From contig DCZG01000064.1 in assembly GCA_002331575.1 (NCBI GenBank), forward strand, positions 1 to 7,669: a DNA stretch of 7,669 nt, in the 5' to 3' direction. The DNA is from Atopobium sp. UBA2090. GTDB taxonomy: Bacteria; Actinomycetota; Coriobacteriia; Coriobacteriales; Atopobiaceae. The notes beneath the pieces are model-generated. The model saw nothing but the letters and a program-made list of their open reading frames with translations. It was not told the DNA's origin and ran no database searches. Below are positions 1 through 6,521 of the stretch, piece by piece. Numbering within the stretch: position 1 is the first letter of the stretch; each line of letters starts with the position of its first letter. The translations under genes were made by a program, and so were the position numbers.

Positions 1-687
1 GACTGCACGCACGTGAACCTGCACAAGACCTTCTCCACGCCGCACGGCGGTGGCGGTCCCGGCTCTGGCCCCGTAGGCTGCAGGGACTTCCTCGCGAAGT
101 ACCTCCCCGGACCCACCGTGGTCCGCGACGACGACGGCTACGCGTTCGCGCAGCCCGAGACCTCCATGGGCAAGGTTCGCGGATTCTACGGCAACTTCCT
201 CGTCGTTGTCCGAGCCCTCGCCTACCTCAAGACGCTCGGCGCGGAAGGCCTCTCCGAGGCGTCGGCCAACGCCGTCCTCAACGCCACCTACGTGCTCCGT
301 CGTCTCGAGGGCCACTTCGCCGTCCCCTACGGCGACTCTTGCATGCACGAGTTCGTGATCGACGTCGGGCCGCTCAAGGAGGAGACGGGCGTCTCGGCCA
401 TGGACGTGGCCAAGCGACTCCTCGACTTCGGCATCCACCCGCCCACCATGTACTTCCCGCTCATCGTTCACGAGGCGCTCATGGTGGAGCCCACGGAGAC
501 CGAAGGTAAGGAGACGCTCGACGCGTTCGTCGACGCCATGCTGCGCATCCTGGACGAGGCTCACGAGGATGGCGAGAGGCTGCACGGCGCGCCCTTCGAC
601 TGCGCGATCGGCCGTCCCGACGAGGTCGCCGCCGCACGTCACCCCAAGCTTCGCTACGAGTTCGCGGACGGGCAAGAAGCGCAGTGA
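1..687 (+). CDS. gcvPB: Glycine dehydrogenase (decarboxylating) subunit 2, 5'-truncated by window edge
   Basis: This is the C-terminal 228 residues of the PLP-dependent P-protein beta subunit, which decarboxylates glycine and passes the aminomethyl group to the lipoyl arm of GcvH in the cytoplasm. The frame is open from base 1, so a GTG at position 13 is an internal codon. Visible residues 4-10 (HVNLHKT) hold the lysine (visible residue 9) that forms the Schiff base with PLP in this family. A glycine-rich stretch (GGGGPGSGPVG) follows directly, as is typical. The C-terminal signature PTETEGKETLDAFVDAM and the tail ending in AARHPKLRY also match GcvPB. Two-subunit P-proteins have a beta subunit of roughly 480-500 residues, so about half is missing upstream. 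The stop codon overlaps the GTG start of the lipoate ligase gene by 4 bp, which implies translational coupling. The partner subunit gcvPA, gcvH and gcvT are expected upstream but cannot be seen. Confidence 0.95.
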   Translation, partial: DCTHVNLHKTFSTPHGGGGPGSGPVGCRDFLAKYLPGPTVVRDDDGYAFAQPETSMGKVRGFYGNFLVVVRALAYLKTLGAEGLSEASANAVLNATYVLRRLEGHFAVPYGDSCMHEFVIDVGPLKEETGVSAMDVAKRLLDFGIHPPTMYFPLIVHEALMVEPTETEGKETLDAFVDAMLRILDEAHEDGERLHGAPFDCAIGRPDEVAAARHPKLRYEFADGQEAQ

Positions 688-1688
688 TCGATCGTATCTC
701 GGTCATCGACGCCGACGGCACCGACCCCTACCGCAACATCGCCCTCGAGGAGTGTCTGCTTCACGACGTCAGACAGGGTCAGTGCATCCTCTACCTGTGG
801 CAGAACCAGAGGACCGTCGTCCTCGGGCGAAACCAGAACGCGCTCGACGAGTGCGACGTGACAGCCTTGGAGAGAGACGGCGGGCATCTCGCCCGTCGCC
901 TCTCCGGCGGTGGCGCCGTCTACCATGACCTGGGGAACCTCAACTTCACCTTCCTCGTCCCCACGGCCGACTACGACCAGCGGGCGCAGACCGAGACGAT
1001 TCTCGGGGCGGTGCGCGCGATGGGCGTGGACGCCGTGCGCACCGGTCGCAACGATCTCGTGGTCGACGGCAGGAAGTTCTCCGGTCACGCCTACTACCAC
1101 ACGGGCGACAAGAGCTACCACCATGGCACGCTCATGGTGGACGTGGACCCAGAGCCGCTCGCGCGCTACCTGCACGTCTCCCCTCTCAAGCTGGGGAGCA
1201 AGGGCGTGAGCTCCGTGCGCTCGCGCGTGTGCAACCTCGTCGACCTCGTGCCCGGCCTCACGGTGGAGCGGCTTGCCGCCGCCCTGCGCGAGGCATTCGA
1301 GGAGACTCATGGAATGCGGGCGGACCGGCTGCAGGTGGCTGACGTTGACACGGACAGGCTGGACGCCGCCGCGAGGCGATTCTCGTCTCGCGAGTGGCTC
1401 TATCGGGACGCCGAGCCCTTAGGCGTCTCCCGCGAGGCGCGCTTCTCCTGGGGGACGGTACGGCTCGAGCTCTCCGAGAGAGACGGCGTCATCGCACGTG
1501 CCGCGCTCTGGTCGGACGGACTCGACGCCGACGAGCTCGAGACCGCCCCGCAGGTGCTTGCGGGCGTACCGCTCGACATGACACGAATCACGAATGCGCT
1601 ATTGGCGGGAGCAGGTCTTTCTCGCCCGATGGCGGAGGACCTCGCACGTCTGGCACTACGAGGAGAGGGAGACGACCATGCGGACTGA
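684..1688 (+). CDS. lplA: Lipoate-protein ligase A
   Basis: This 334-residue protein is predicted to activate free lipoate with ATP and attach it to a lysine of lipoyl domains; here the likely acceptor is the glycine-cleavage H-protein. The length is close to E. coli LplA (338). The N-terminal region DPYRNIALEEC (14-24) is the family's usual opening. The lipoate/ATP-binding signature RRLSGGGAVYHD lies at 71-82. GRNDLVVDGRKFSGHAYY (121-138) carries the catalytic-site lysine K131, equivalent to K133 of E. coli LplA. Residues from about 245 to 330 look like the C-terminal accessory domain, so this is the one-piece LplA type rather than the split LplA/LplB type. The start is GTG at 684-686, inside the end of gcvPB; no strong Shine-Dalgarno is visible, so initiation probably depends on coupling. 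The gene ends 11 bp inside lpdA. Its place in a gcv operon implies lipoate scavenging for GcvH; that is inference from context. Confidence 0.93.
   Translation: MIDRISVIDADGTDPYRNIALEECLLHDVRQGQCILYLWQNQRTVVLGRNQNALDECDVTALERDGGHLARRLSGGGAVYHDLGNLNFTFLVPTADYDQRAQTETILGAVRAMGVDAVRTGRNDLVVDGRKFSGHAYYHTGDKSYHHGTLMVDVDPEPLARYLHVSPLKLGSKGVSSVRSRVCNLVDLVPGLTVERLAAALREAFEETHGMRADRLQVADVDTDRLDAAARRFSSREWLYRDAEPLGVSREARFSWGTVRLELSERDGVIARAALWSDGLDADELETAPQVLAGVPLDMTRITNALLAGAGLSRPMAEDLARLALRGEGDDHAD
1661..1671 (+). promoter_or_regulatory. Ribosome binding site of lpdA
   Basis: The purine-rich run AGGAGAGGGAG lies 6 bp before the ATG at 1678, inside the 3' end of lplA. It sets the lpdA start at 1678 rather than at the upstream in-frame ATG at 1594. 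The FAD-binding strand (TDIAIVGGGPGG) begins directly after the 1678 ATG, as it does in the family. Confidence 0.8.
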
Positions 1689-3030
1689 CATCGCGATCGT
1701 GGGCGGAGGACCCGGCGGGTACACAGCGGCACACGAGGCTACCCTGCGGGGACGCTCCGTCGTGCTCTTCGAGGCCGCCCTCATCGGAGGGACCTGCCTC
1801 AACCGCGGCTGCATCCCCACGAAGGCGCTCATCCACGCCGCCGAGACCTACGCCGCGGCACGCGGGGCCGACTCGCTCGGCGTGAGCTGCACCGGAGTCT
1901 CCTATGACATGCGCGCCATGCACGAGCGCGCGGACGCCGTCATGGCGACGCTTCGCGAGGGCATCGAGAAGCTCATGCACACGGACGGCGTGCGGGTCGT
2001 CCACGGGACGGCCCAGGTCGGAGCAGGAGGCGTCGTCACCTGTGCAGGCGAGACCTTCGAGGCGGACGACGTCATCATCGCCACCGGCGCTCGCCCCAAC
2101 CGCCTCCCCATCCCCGGCGCCGATCTCGCGGGCGTCTGCACGAGCGACGACCTGCTCGAGGGCGACGGAGTCGATCTGCGCTCCCTCGTGATCGTGGGCG
2201 GCGGGGTCATCGGCATCGAGTGCGCGCAGATCTACGCGTCCCTGGGCTGCGAGGTCACGATTCTCGAGGCCATGGAACGCATCCTGCCGCCGATGGATCG
2301 TGAGATCTCGCAGCGCGTCGCCATGCTCATGAAGAGGCGCGGCGTGACCATCGAGACCAAGGCACGCGTCCAGTCGATCGCGGGCGAGAAGGGCTCCATG
2401 GTCGTGACCTACGAGGACAAGCGCGGTGCGGTCCACGAGGCCAAGGGCGACGTCGTCCTCATGGCGACCGGACGCCGCCCCATGACGGAGGGTCTCTTCG
2501 CGCCTGGAGCCGAGCCCGAGCTCGAGCGCGGCGCCGTGGTGACCGATGCCGCGGGACGGACGAGCGTCCCTCATCTCTACGCCATCGGCGACGTCCGCGC
2601 CCACACCATCCAGCTCGCACACGTGGCGAGCGCGCAGGCGCGAAACGTGGTCGCGACCATCTGCGGCAAGGAGCCGCCCGTGGACGAGTCCGTGGTGCCG
2701 AGCTGCGTCTACACCTCCCCCGAGGTGGCCTCCGTCGGCATGACCGCCGACGAGGCGAAGGCGGCGGGCATTGCGGTGCGTTGCACCAAGCAGCTCACGG
2801 GCGCCAATGGCAGAAGCCTCGTGGATGAGAGCGAGGCGGGCTACGTCAAGCTCTTCTGTGACGAGGCGACCGGTCGGGTGCTGGGAGCCCAGCTCGTCTG
2901 CCCGCGTGCGACCGACCTCGTGGCCGAGGTCGCGCTGGCCATCCACCTCGGCGCCACGGCGGCAGACGTCGCGGCGACGATCCATCCCCACCCCACCGTC
3001 TCCGAGATGATCATGGAGGCGGCACGGTAG
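1678..3030 (+). CDS. lpdA: Dihydrolipoyl dehydrogenase (L-protein of the glycine cleavage system)
   Basis: This 450-residue FAD-dependent class I disulfide oxidoreductase is predicted to reoxidise the dihydrolipoyl arm of GcvH (or of 2-oxoacid dehydrogenase E2) with NAD+. In order it shows: the FAD dinucleotide-binding motif GGGPGGYTAA (9-18); the redox-active disulfide GGTCLNRGCIPTK with C40 and C45; the second, NAD-binding Rossmann motif GGGVIGIE (174-181); the FAD-contact motif YAIGDV followed by LAHVASAQ; and the C-terminal dimer-interface signature HPHPTVSE with the His-Glu pair H438/E443. The length is normal and there is no N-terminal lipoyl domain. The ATG at 1678 overlaps the end of lplA by 11 bp and follows a good Shine-Dalgarno site. 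Position as the last gene of a gcv/lplA operon suggests it serves glycine cleavage, though a shared E3 role cannot be excluded. A 505-residue reading frame antisense to this gene is a GC-rich shadow. Confidence 0.95.
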   Translation: MRTDIAIVGGGPGGYTAAHEATLRGRSVVLFEAALIGGTCLNRGCIPTKALIHAAETYAAARGADSLGVSCTGVSYDMRAMHERADAVMATLREGIEKLMHTDGVRVVHGTAQVGAGGVVTCAGETFEADDVIIATGARPNRLPIPGADLAGVCTSDDLLEGDGVDLRSLVIVGGGVIGIECAQIYASLGCEVTILEAMERILPPMDREISQRVAMLMKRRGVTIETKARVQSIAGEKGSMVVTYEDKRGAVHEAKGDVVLMATGRRPMTEGLFAPGAEPELERGAVVTDAAGRTSVPHLYAIGDVRAHTIQLAHVASAQARNVVATICGKEPPVDESVVPSCVYTSPEVASVGMTADEAKAAGIAVRCTKQLTGANGRSLVDESEAGYVKLFCDEATGRVLGAQLVCPRATDLVAEVALAIHLGATAADVAATIHPHPTVSEMIMEAAR

Positions 3031-3080
3031 GAGAGACCTGTCCGGGCGGCCAAAGGGCTTCTCGCCACCCATCCTCGAAC

Positions 3081-3123
3081 GAAAACAAGAATGCGCCCCG
3101 CACAAGGGGAGAGTGCGGGGCGC
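3081..3123 (-). terminator. Rho-independent terminator of the GH3 gene (possibly bidirectional)
   Basis: A perfect 11-bp stem, GCGCCCCGCAC (3093-3103) with GTGCGGGGCGC (3113-3123), encloses a 9-nt loop. Read on the minus strand the stem is followed by ATTCTTGTTTTC, a T-rich tail, which fits termination of transcription from the hydrolase gene whose stop is at 3185-3187. On the plus strand no T-tract follows, so it would be a poorer terminator for the gcv operon, though the stem may still stop or stabilise that transcript. It sits midway between the two convergent genes. Confidence 0.75.
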
Positions 3124-3155
3124 GGAACGACATCCAAGGCGAAGATTCGGGAGAG

Positions 3156-3178
3156 CACTCGGATGCGGTTTCCGAGTG
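3156..3178. other. Small hairpin next to the GH3 stop codon
   Basis: A perfect 8-bp inverted repeat, CACTCGGA (3156-3163) and TCCGAGTG (3171-3178), has a 7-nt loop and lies 6 bp beyond the GH3 stop codon. Neither strand shows a T-tract after it. It could be a 3' mRNA stabilising stem preceding the real terminator, or chance in GC-rich DNA. Confidence 0.35.
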
Positions 3179-3184
3179 ATGTCC

Positions 3185-5614
3185 CTAGACCGTCTCGGGC
3201 TTCAGGATGGGGCTGACCTTGTACGTGGCCGTGCGGTCATCGTCGATGACTCCCGACCAGTTCAGGCCGAACGCGAAGTCATAGGAGTTCTTCTCGCTGT
3301 CAACATAGGGGTCCATGTCGCGCGGAGTGTCCTCCGCCTGGGCCTCGACGGTGTCCATGTCCTTCGGCATCTGGATGGGGAGCAGCGCCGAGGGCTCGGT
3401 CTTTCCGCAGGCGATGTCGATGAACGAGAGCTGACGAGCACCAAACCCGACGAGAATCGCGTCGACCTTGTCCTCGAACTCCGAGAAGACCAGGGGGTTG
3501 CTGACGTTGACGGCGACGACGACGGGCTTGCCTCCCATGAGGGTTACGGTGTCGAGGATGGTGTTGAGGTTCTCGGTGTTGGTGGCGGTGTAGGACTGTC
3601 CGTAGTAGGAACGGTTGGCGGGAATCCCGTCGAGCGCGACGTTTGAGATGGACTGCGTGCGGACCGACGCGCCGTCCGCAGTGTACTCACCGTACTGGAG
3701 CGAGATGGGCTGGAACGTGACCGAGCCGTCCTGGTTCGTCACGTCGCCGCCGCCATTGGTGGGGCTGTCGACGATGACGAGCGCGAAGTCGCAGCCGGCA
3801 ATCTCTGCTGCGGAAGCGCGGACGATGTCGGAGACCGCATAGGCACCGCCGTCTCCGGTGGGATCTCCCACGGTGTCGGTCACGATGGTGACGCCCTCCG
3901 GAGCTGCCTCCACCTTGAAGGGCAGTCCCCACGAGGCGGGTGTCGTGACACCTCTCGAGGTCGTCGTCGGGGTGTACGTCATCGGGATGTAGATCGTGGG
4001 CTTGTCGCCGAAGCCGTCCTTCTTGATGACGCCGGCCTTGTTCTTGAGCATGACGATCGATTTCAGATGGCTCTCGAGCAGGGCGTTCGTCTCGTCGTCG
4101 CCCTCGAAGAGGTCGGCGATCAGGGACGTGTCCACGTAGCCGTTCTCGAAGACGCCGACGAGGAAGTGGTCGAGCAGCACCCTTTGAGCGTGCTGGCGCA
4201 TGATGCTCTCGGCATCATCCGCACCGACGTCCTCGATCAGCCGAGCATACCCCGAAGCAGGGTCGGGGCTGCTGTCTCCGCCGATGGTGTCGATGCCGTT
4301 CTGGTAGATGAGCGAGTAGCGCTCGTCGGTCGCGACGTCAGCCATGCCCCAGGCGCTCGATGCCGTGACGCGCCAGTCCGTGCTCACGGTTCCGTCGTAG
4401 CCATAGGTGTCGCGGAGGAGCTTCATCTTGTAGTCGCTGTACGCGGTTCCCACGAGCTCGCCATACTCCCCGTCGTCGGAGTACGCGACTGAGTACGAGC
4501 CCATGACGCCCGAGGCCTTTCCGGTCTCACCGTCGAGGTTGAATCCGCCGTCGATGAAGCCGACGAGACCTGTCTTGAAGTTCTCGTTCGGATAGACGGT
4601 GTACTCTCCTGCGGCGTTGTGCGACTCGCGGCCGCCCTCGCCCGCGCCGTCGCCCGGCCAGTGCTTGATCATGGACACGAGCGAGTCCGTTCCCCAGCCG
4701 AGGTCGTTCCCGTTGTCGTCATACGTCGACTGGCAGCCGTCGATGACAGCCTTGCAGATGTCGCGAACGAGGGCCGGATCCTCGCCGAAGGTCCCGCTCA
4801 CGCGCGTCCATCGAGGTTCTGAGGCGACGTCGACCTGAGGCCCGAGCAGCATCGTCACGCCCTCGGAGCGGTACTGCTTCGCCTGCAGCTTCCAGACCTC
4901 TCGAACGTAGTCGGGGTCGAAGGTGGCCGCGTAGGAGAGGTTGTTCGTCGACCAGCCGACGAGCGTGGACGGGTCGGTGCTGAAGCTGATGGGCACGCCG
5001 TAGTCCTGCGCCTCGGCAACGGCCTGCGCGTTGTTGACCCACTGGCCGTGGTGGTGGGCGTTGACGGTGCAGGTTCCCTGCTGCACGGCGCGGTCGAGGA
5101 TGGTGCGGAAGTAACGGTTCTTGATGCAGTCGGTCTCGTTCTCGCCGTTCTGCGCGGTCGCGTCGGTGTTGTCGTCGTTGAGGGCGGACGTGGTGTCATG
5201 GATGGTCAGGCCCTCGCAGAACTCGATGGGCAGCTCGGCGGCGAGCGCCTCGGCACGTGCCTCGGGCGTCTGACGCCAGTCCTCCCACAGGTCGAGCTTG
5301 CCGTTGCGGTTGAGGTCCTTGAACGCGTAGCCGTCCACCTGGATGATGTTCACGCCAGTGCCGTCGGTGTAGCCGAGCGTGGGCGCACCGTCCTGGGTGA
5401 CCTTGGTCCACCCGTCCTTCATCGTCTCGCTCGACCACTTCGCCTTGACGGAGTCACCGTCAGGATCGATGGGATACGAGCCGGCGTCAGGTGCCTTCTC
5501 GCCCGCCGCCGTGCTCGTGCTACCGTCGGTCGACGTGCCACAGCCTCCGAGCGCCGCAAGCATCCCGACTGCCGCCGCACCCTCCAGGAAGTTCCTTCTC
5601 GAAACGTTCGACAT
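3185..5614 (-). CDS. Tat-exported lipoprotein, glycoside hydrolase family 3 (beta-glucosidase-like)
   Basis: This 809-residue protein is predicted to hydrolyse terminal non-reducing sugars from beta-glycosides outside the cell while anchored in the membrane; the exact sugar cannot be read from sequence. The N-terminus has a twin-arginine motif SRRNFLEG (R6, R7), a short hydrophobic segment and a lipobox LGGC (C25), then a Ser/Thr/Gly linker. An EF-hand-like loop DLNRNGKLDLWE (100-111) has acidic or amide residues at calcium-ligand positions 1, 3, 5, 9 and 12. The GH3 catalytic barrel follows, with SEPRWTRVSGTFGEDP, then KHWPGDG (K317-G323), and STDW with candidate nucleophile D413. The second alpha/beta domain ends at DFAFGLNW (779-786), and only 23 residues follow, so there is no C-terminal fibronectin-III-like domain. 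I start at the ATG at 5614-5612 because GAGGAGGGG lies just upstream and the Tat signal begins there; an in-frame ATG 28 codons upstream lacks these. The gene is monocistronic here and divergent from a LytTR two-component operon. Confidence 0.93.
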   Translation of the reverse strand: MSNVSRRNFLEGAAAVGMLAALGGCGTSTDGSTSTAAGEKAPDAGSYPIDPDGDSVKAKWSSETMKDGWTKVTQDGAPTLGYTDGTGVNIIQVDGYAFKDLNRNGKLDLWEDWRQTPEARAEALAAELPIEFCEGLTIHDTTSALNDDNTDATAQNGENETDCIKNRYFRTILDRAVQQGTCTVNAHHHGQWVNNAQAVAEAQDYGVPISFSTDPSTLVGWSTNNLSYAATFDPDYVREVWKLQAKQYRSEGVTMLLGPQVDVASEPRWTRVSGTFGEDPALVRDICKAVIDGCQSTYDDNGNDLGWGTDSLVSMIKHWPGDGAGEGGRESHNAAGEYTVYPNENFKTGLVGFIDGGFNLDGETGKASGVMGSYSVAYSDDGEYGELVGTAYSDYKMKLLRDTYGYDGTVSTDWRVTASSAWGMADVATDERYSLIYQNGIDTIGGDSSPDPASGYARLIEDVGADDAESIMRQHAQRVLLDHFLVGVFENGYVDTSLIADLFEGDDETNALLESHLKSIVMLKNKAGVIKKDGFGDKPTIYIPMTYTPTTTSRGVTTPASWGLPFKVEAAPEGVTIVTDTVGDPTGDGGAYAVSDIVRASAAEIAGCDFALVIVDSPTNGGGDVTNQDGSVTFQPISLQYGEYTADGASVRTQSISNVALDGIPANRSYYGQSYTATNTENLNTILDTVTLMGGKPVVVAVNVSNPLVFSEFEDKVDAILVGFGARQLSFIDIACGKTEPSALLPIQMPKDMDTVEAQAEDTPRDMDPYVDSEKNSYDFAFGLNWSGVIDDDRTATYKVSPILKPETV

Positions 5615-5616
5615 TG

Positions 5617-5625
5617 CCCCTCCTC
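5617..5625 (-). promoter_or_regulatory. Ribosome binding site of the GH3 lipoprotein gene
   Basis: GAGGAGGGG on the minus strand sits 2 bp from the ATG at 5614 (GAGGAGG core 4 bp away). It decides the start in favour of the short form that begins directly with the twin-arginine signal. Confidence 0.75.
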
Positions 5626-5630
5626 TATTC

Positions 5631-5651
5631 GCCAGGACGGTCGTACCTGGC
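5631..5651. promoter_or_regulatory. Inverted repeat upstream of the GH3 gene (candidate operator or 5'-leader stem)
   Basis: GCCAGG (5631-5636) and CCTGGC (5646-5651) form a perfect 6-bp inverted repeat with a 9-bp spacer, ending 5 bp upstream of the hydrolase ribosome binding site. It could be a binding site for a dimeric regulator, or a small stem in the leader mRNA. No family can be assigned from one copy, and short repeats arise by chance in GC-rich DNA. Confidence 0.35.
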
Positions 5652-5807
5652 ATTGACATGACTCGGAGATTACCGACGCCGCATCCCGCCGCCGGCATCT
5701 TGTCAAAAGTGGCTTCAGAGGTGGGAGATTCTGCGCTGCCCCACCGCGAGCGGAGGGCGCGGAAACGTCGTTCCCCGTATCATGTTCGGCAGGGGGAAGG
5801 GGACGGC

Positions 5808-6521
5808 ATGCTTCGGATACTCATGGTCGAGGACGAGCCGGACGCGGCCGACGTGCTGCGCGGCTACATCGAGAGATACTGCGAGGAACGGGATATCGAC
5901 GTCGCCGTCTCATGGGACAGAGACGCGCTCGACCTCTCGCGCTCCTCGCGGCTCGCCGACCTGATCTTCATGGACATCGAGCTGCCGCTCACGAACGGCA
6001 TGGAGGCGGCGACCCTGCTCAGGGTGTACGACCAGGAGACCCCCATCGTCTTCGTGACCAACCTCGCGCAGTATGCGATTCGGGGATACGAGGTCAACGC
6101 CATAGACTTCATCCTGAAGCCGATTCGCTACTCCGACTTCAGGATGCGCATGGACAAGGCGATGCGCATCATCGGGCGCAACCGGAGCGCATGTCTCAAG
6201 CTGGGAGCGCGAGACTCCCTTCGGATGGTTCCCTACTCGGAGATCGTCTACATCCAGACGTCGGGACATGACGTCGCCTTCCACTGCATCGACTCGGAGG
6301 AGCCCGTCATCACCCGGGGCAGTCTCGCCCAGCTCGAGAAGCAGCTCTCGGACGGGCCCTTCGTGCGCATCTCCGGCAGCATCATCGTCAACATGGCCTT
6401 CATCAGGTCGGTCCGCGGCTCGGAGATGCGTCTCTACACCGGTGAGTCATTCGAGCTGAGCAGGAACAAGAGGAAGGCCGCACTTGCGGTCATCAACAAC
6501 TACCTTGGAGGAACCATCTGA
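5808..6521 (+). CDS. LytTR-family response regulator (CheY receiver + LytTR DNA-binding domain)
   Basis: This 237-residue cytoplasmic protein is predicted to be a transcription regulator phosphorylated by the kinase encoded directly downstream. Residues 1-120 are a receiver: acidic cluster E8-D9-E10, phospho-acceptor D56 in FMDIELP, T84 in VFVTN and K104 in LKP, the standard set. Residues about 128-235 are a LytTR domain: YIQTSGHDVAFHC (148-160), FVRISGSIIVNMAFI (185-199), and the end segment FELSRNKRKA. By eye, H154 aligns with AgrA His169, whereas the DNA-contact pair His200-Asn201 of AgrA appears as S189-G190. The start is the ATG at 5808, after AAGGGG (5797-5802); the receiver begins immediately (MLRILMVEDE), so the long upstream open frame is not coding. 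The TGA stop shares one base with the kinase ATG, so the pair is translationally coupled. Targets are unknown; autoregulation and control of the divergent hydrolase are plausible. Confidence 0.94.
   Translation: MLRILMVEDEPDAADVLRGYIERYCEERDIDVAVSWDRDALDLSRSSRLADLIFMDIELPLTNGMEAATLLRVYDQETPIVFVTNLAQYAIRGYEVNAIDFILKPIRYSDFRMRMDKAMRIIGRNRSACLKLGARDSLRMVPYSEIVYIQTSGHDVAFHCIDSEEPVITRGSLAQLEKQLSDGPFVRISGSIIVNMAFIRSVRGSEMRLYTGESFELSRNKRKAALAVINNYLGGTI
6507..6512 (+). promoter_or_regulatory. Ribosome binding site of the sensor kinase gene
   Basis: GGAGGA lies 8 bp before the ATG at 6521, inside the last codons of the regulator gene. It supports reinitiation at the TGATG junction (stop 6519-6521, start 6521-6523). 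Confidence 0.75.

Larger units (their letters stand above)
5615..5807. promoter_or_regulatory. Divergent intergenic region between the GH3 gene and the two-component operon
   Basis: These 193 bp must carry the 5' control sequences of both the minus-strand hydrolase and the plus-strand regulator/kinase genes. Seen in it: an inverted repeat at 5631-5651 (listed separately); TTGACA on the plus strand at 5653-5658 and TTGACA on the minus strand at 5706-5701, facing each other; a direct repeat CGCCGCATC (5677-5685) and CGCCGGCATC (5690-5699); and TATCAT (5778-5783), a possible -10 element for the regulator gene that lacks a clear -35 partner. No complete sigma70-type promoter can be assigned with confidence. 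I saw no convincing pair of 9-bp LytTR-type direct repeats. Confidence 0.45.

Noticed and set aside
654..1310. 218-residue minus-strand frame opposite lplA
   Set aside because: It is a shadow of lplA, with low-complexity composition, no plausible ribosome binding site considered convincing, and no family resemblance.
1588..3105. 505-residue open frame on the minus strand opposite lpdA
   Set aside because: It mirrors the codon structure of an unmistakable lpdA gene; the translation is rich in His, Arg, Asp, Gly and Ala with no recognisable domain. Such antisense frames are expected in GC-rich DNA.
5048..5656. 202-residue plus-strand frame opposite the start of the GH3 gene, and others at 3113-3646 and 4067-4492
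   Set aside because: All lie opposite well-supported GH3 domains and have the skewed Val/Arg/Gly composition of antisense GC-rich frames.
5615..5698. 28-codon upstream extension of the GH3 protein (ATG at 5698)
   Set aside because: It would bury the twin-arginine signal internally and lacks the strong GAGGAGG site found before the ATG at 5614.
5379..5807. N-terminal extension of the response regulator frame
   Set aside because: The open frame runs back into the hydrolase gene, but the receiver domain begins at the ATG at 5808 right after a Shine-Dalgarno site, and the upstream residues resemble nothing.
5615..5807. LytTR-type pair of 9-bp direct repeats
   Set aside because: The only direct repeat seen (CGCCGCATC / CGCCGGCATC, starts 13 bp apart) does not match the usual spacing or sequence of LytTR sites and may be chance in GC-rich DNA.
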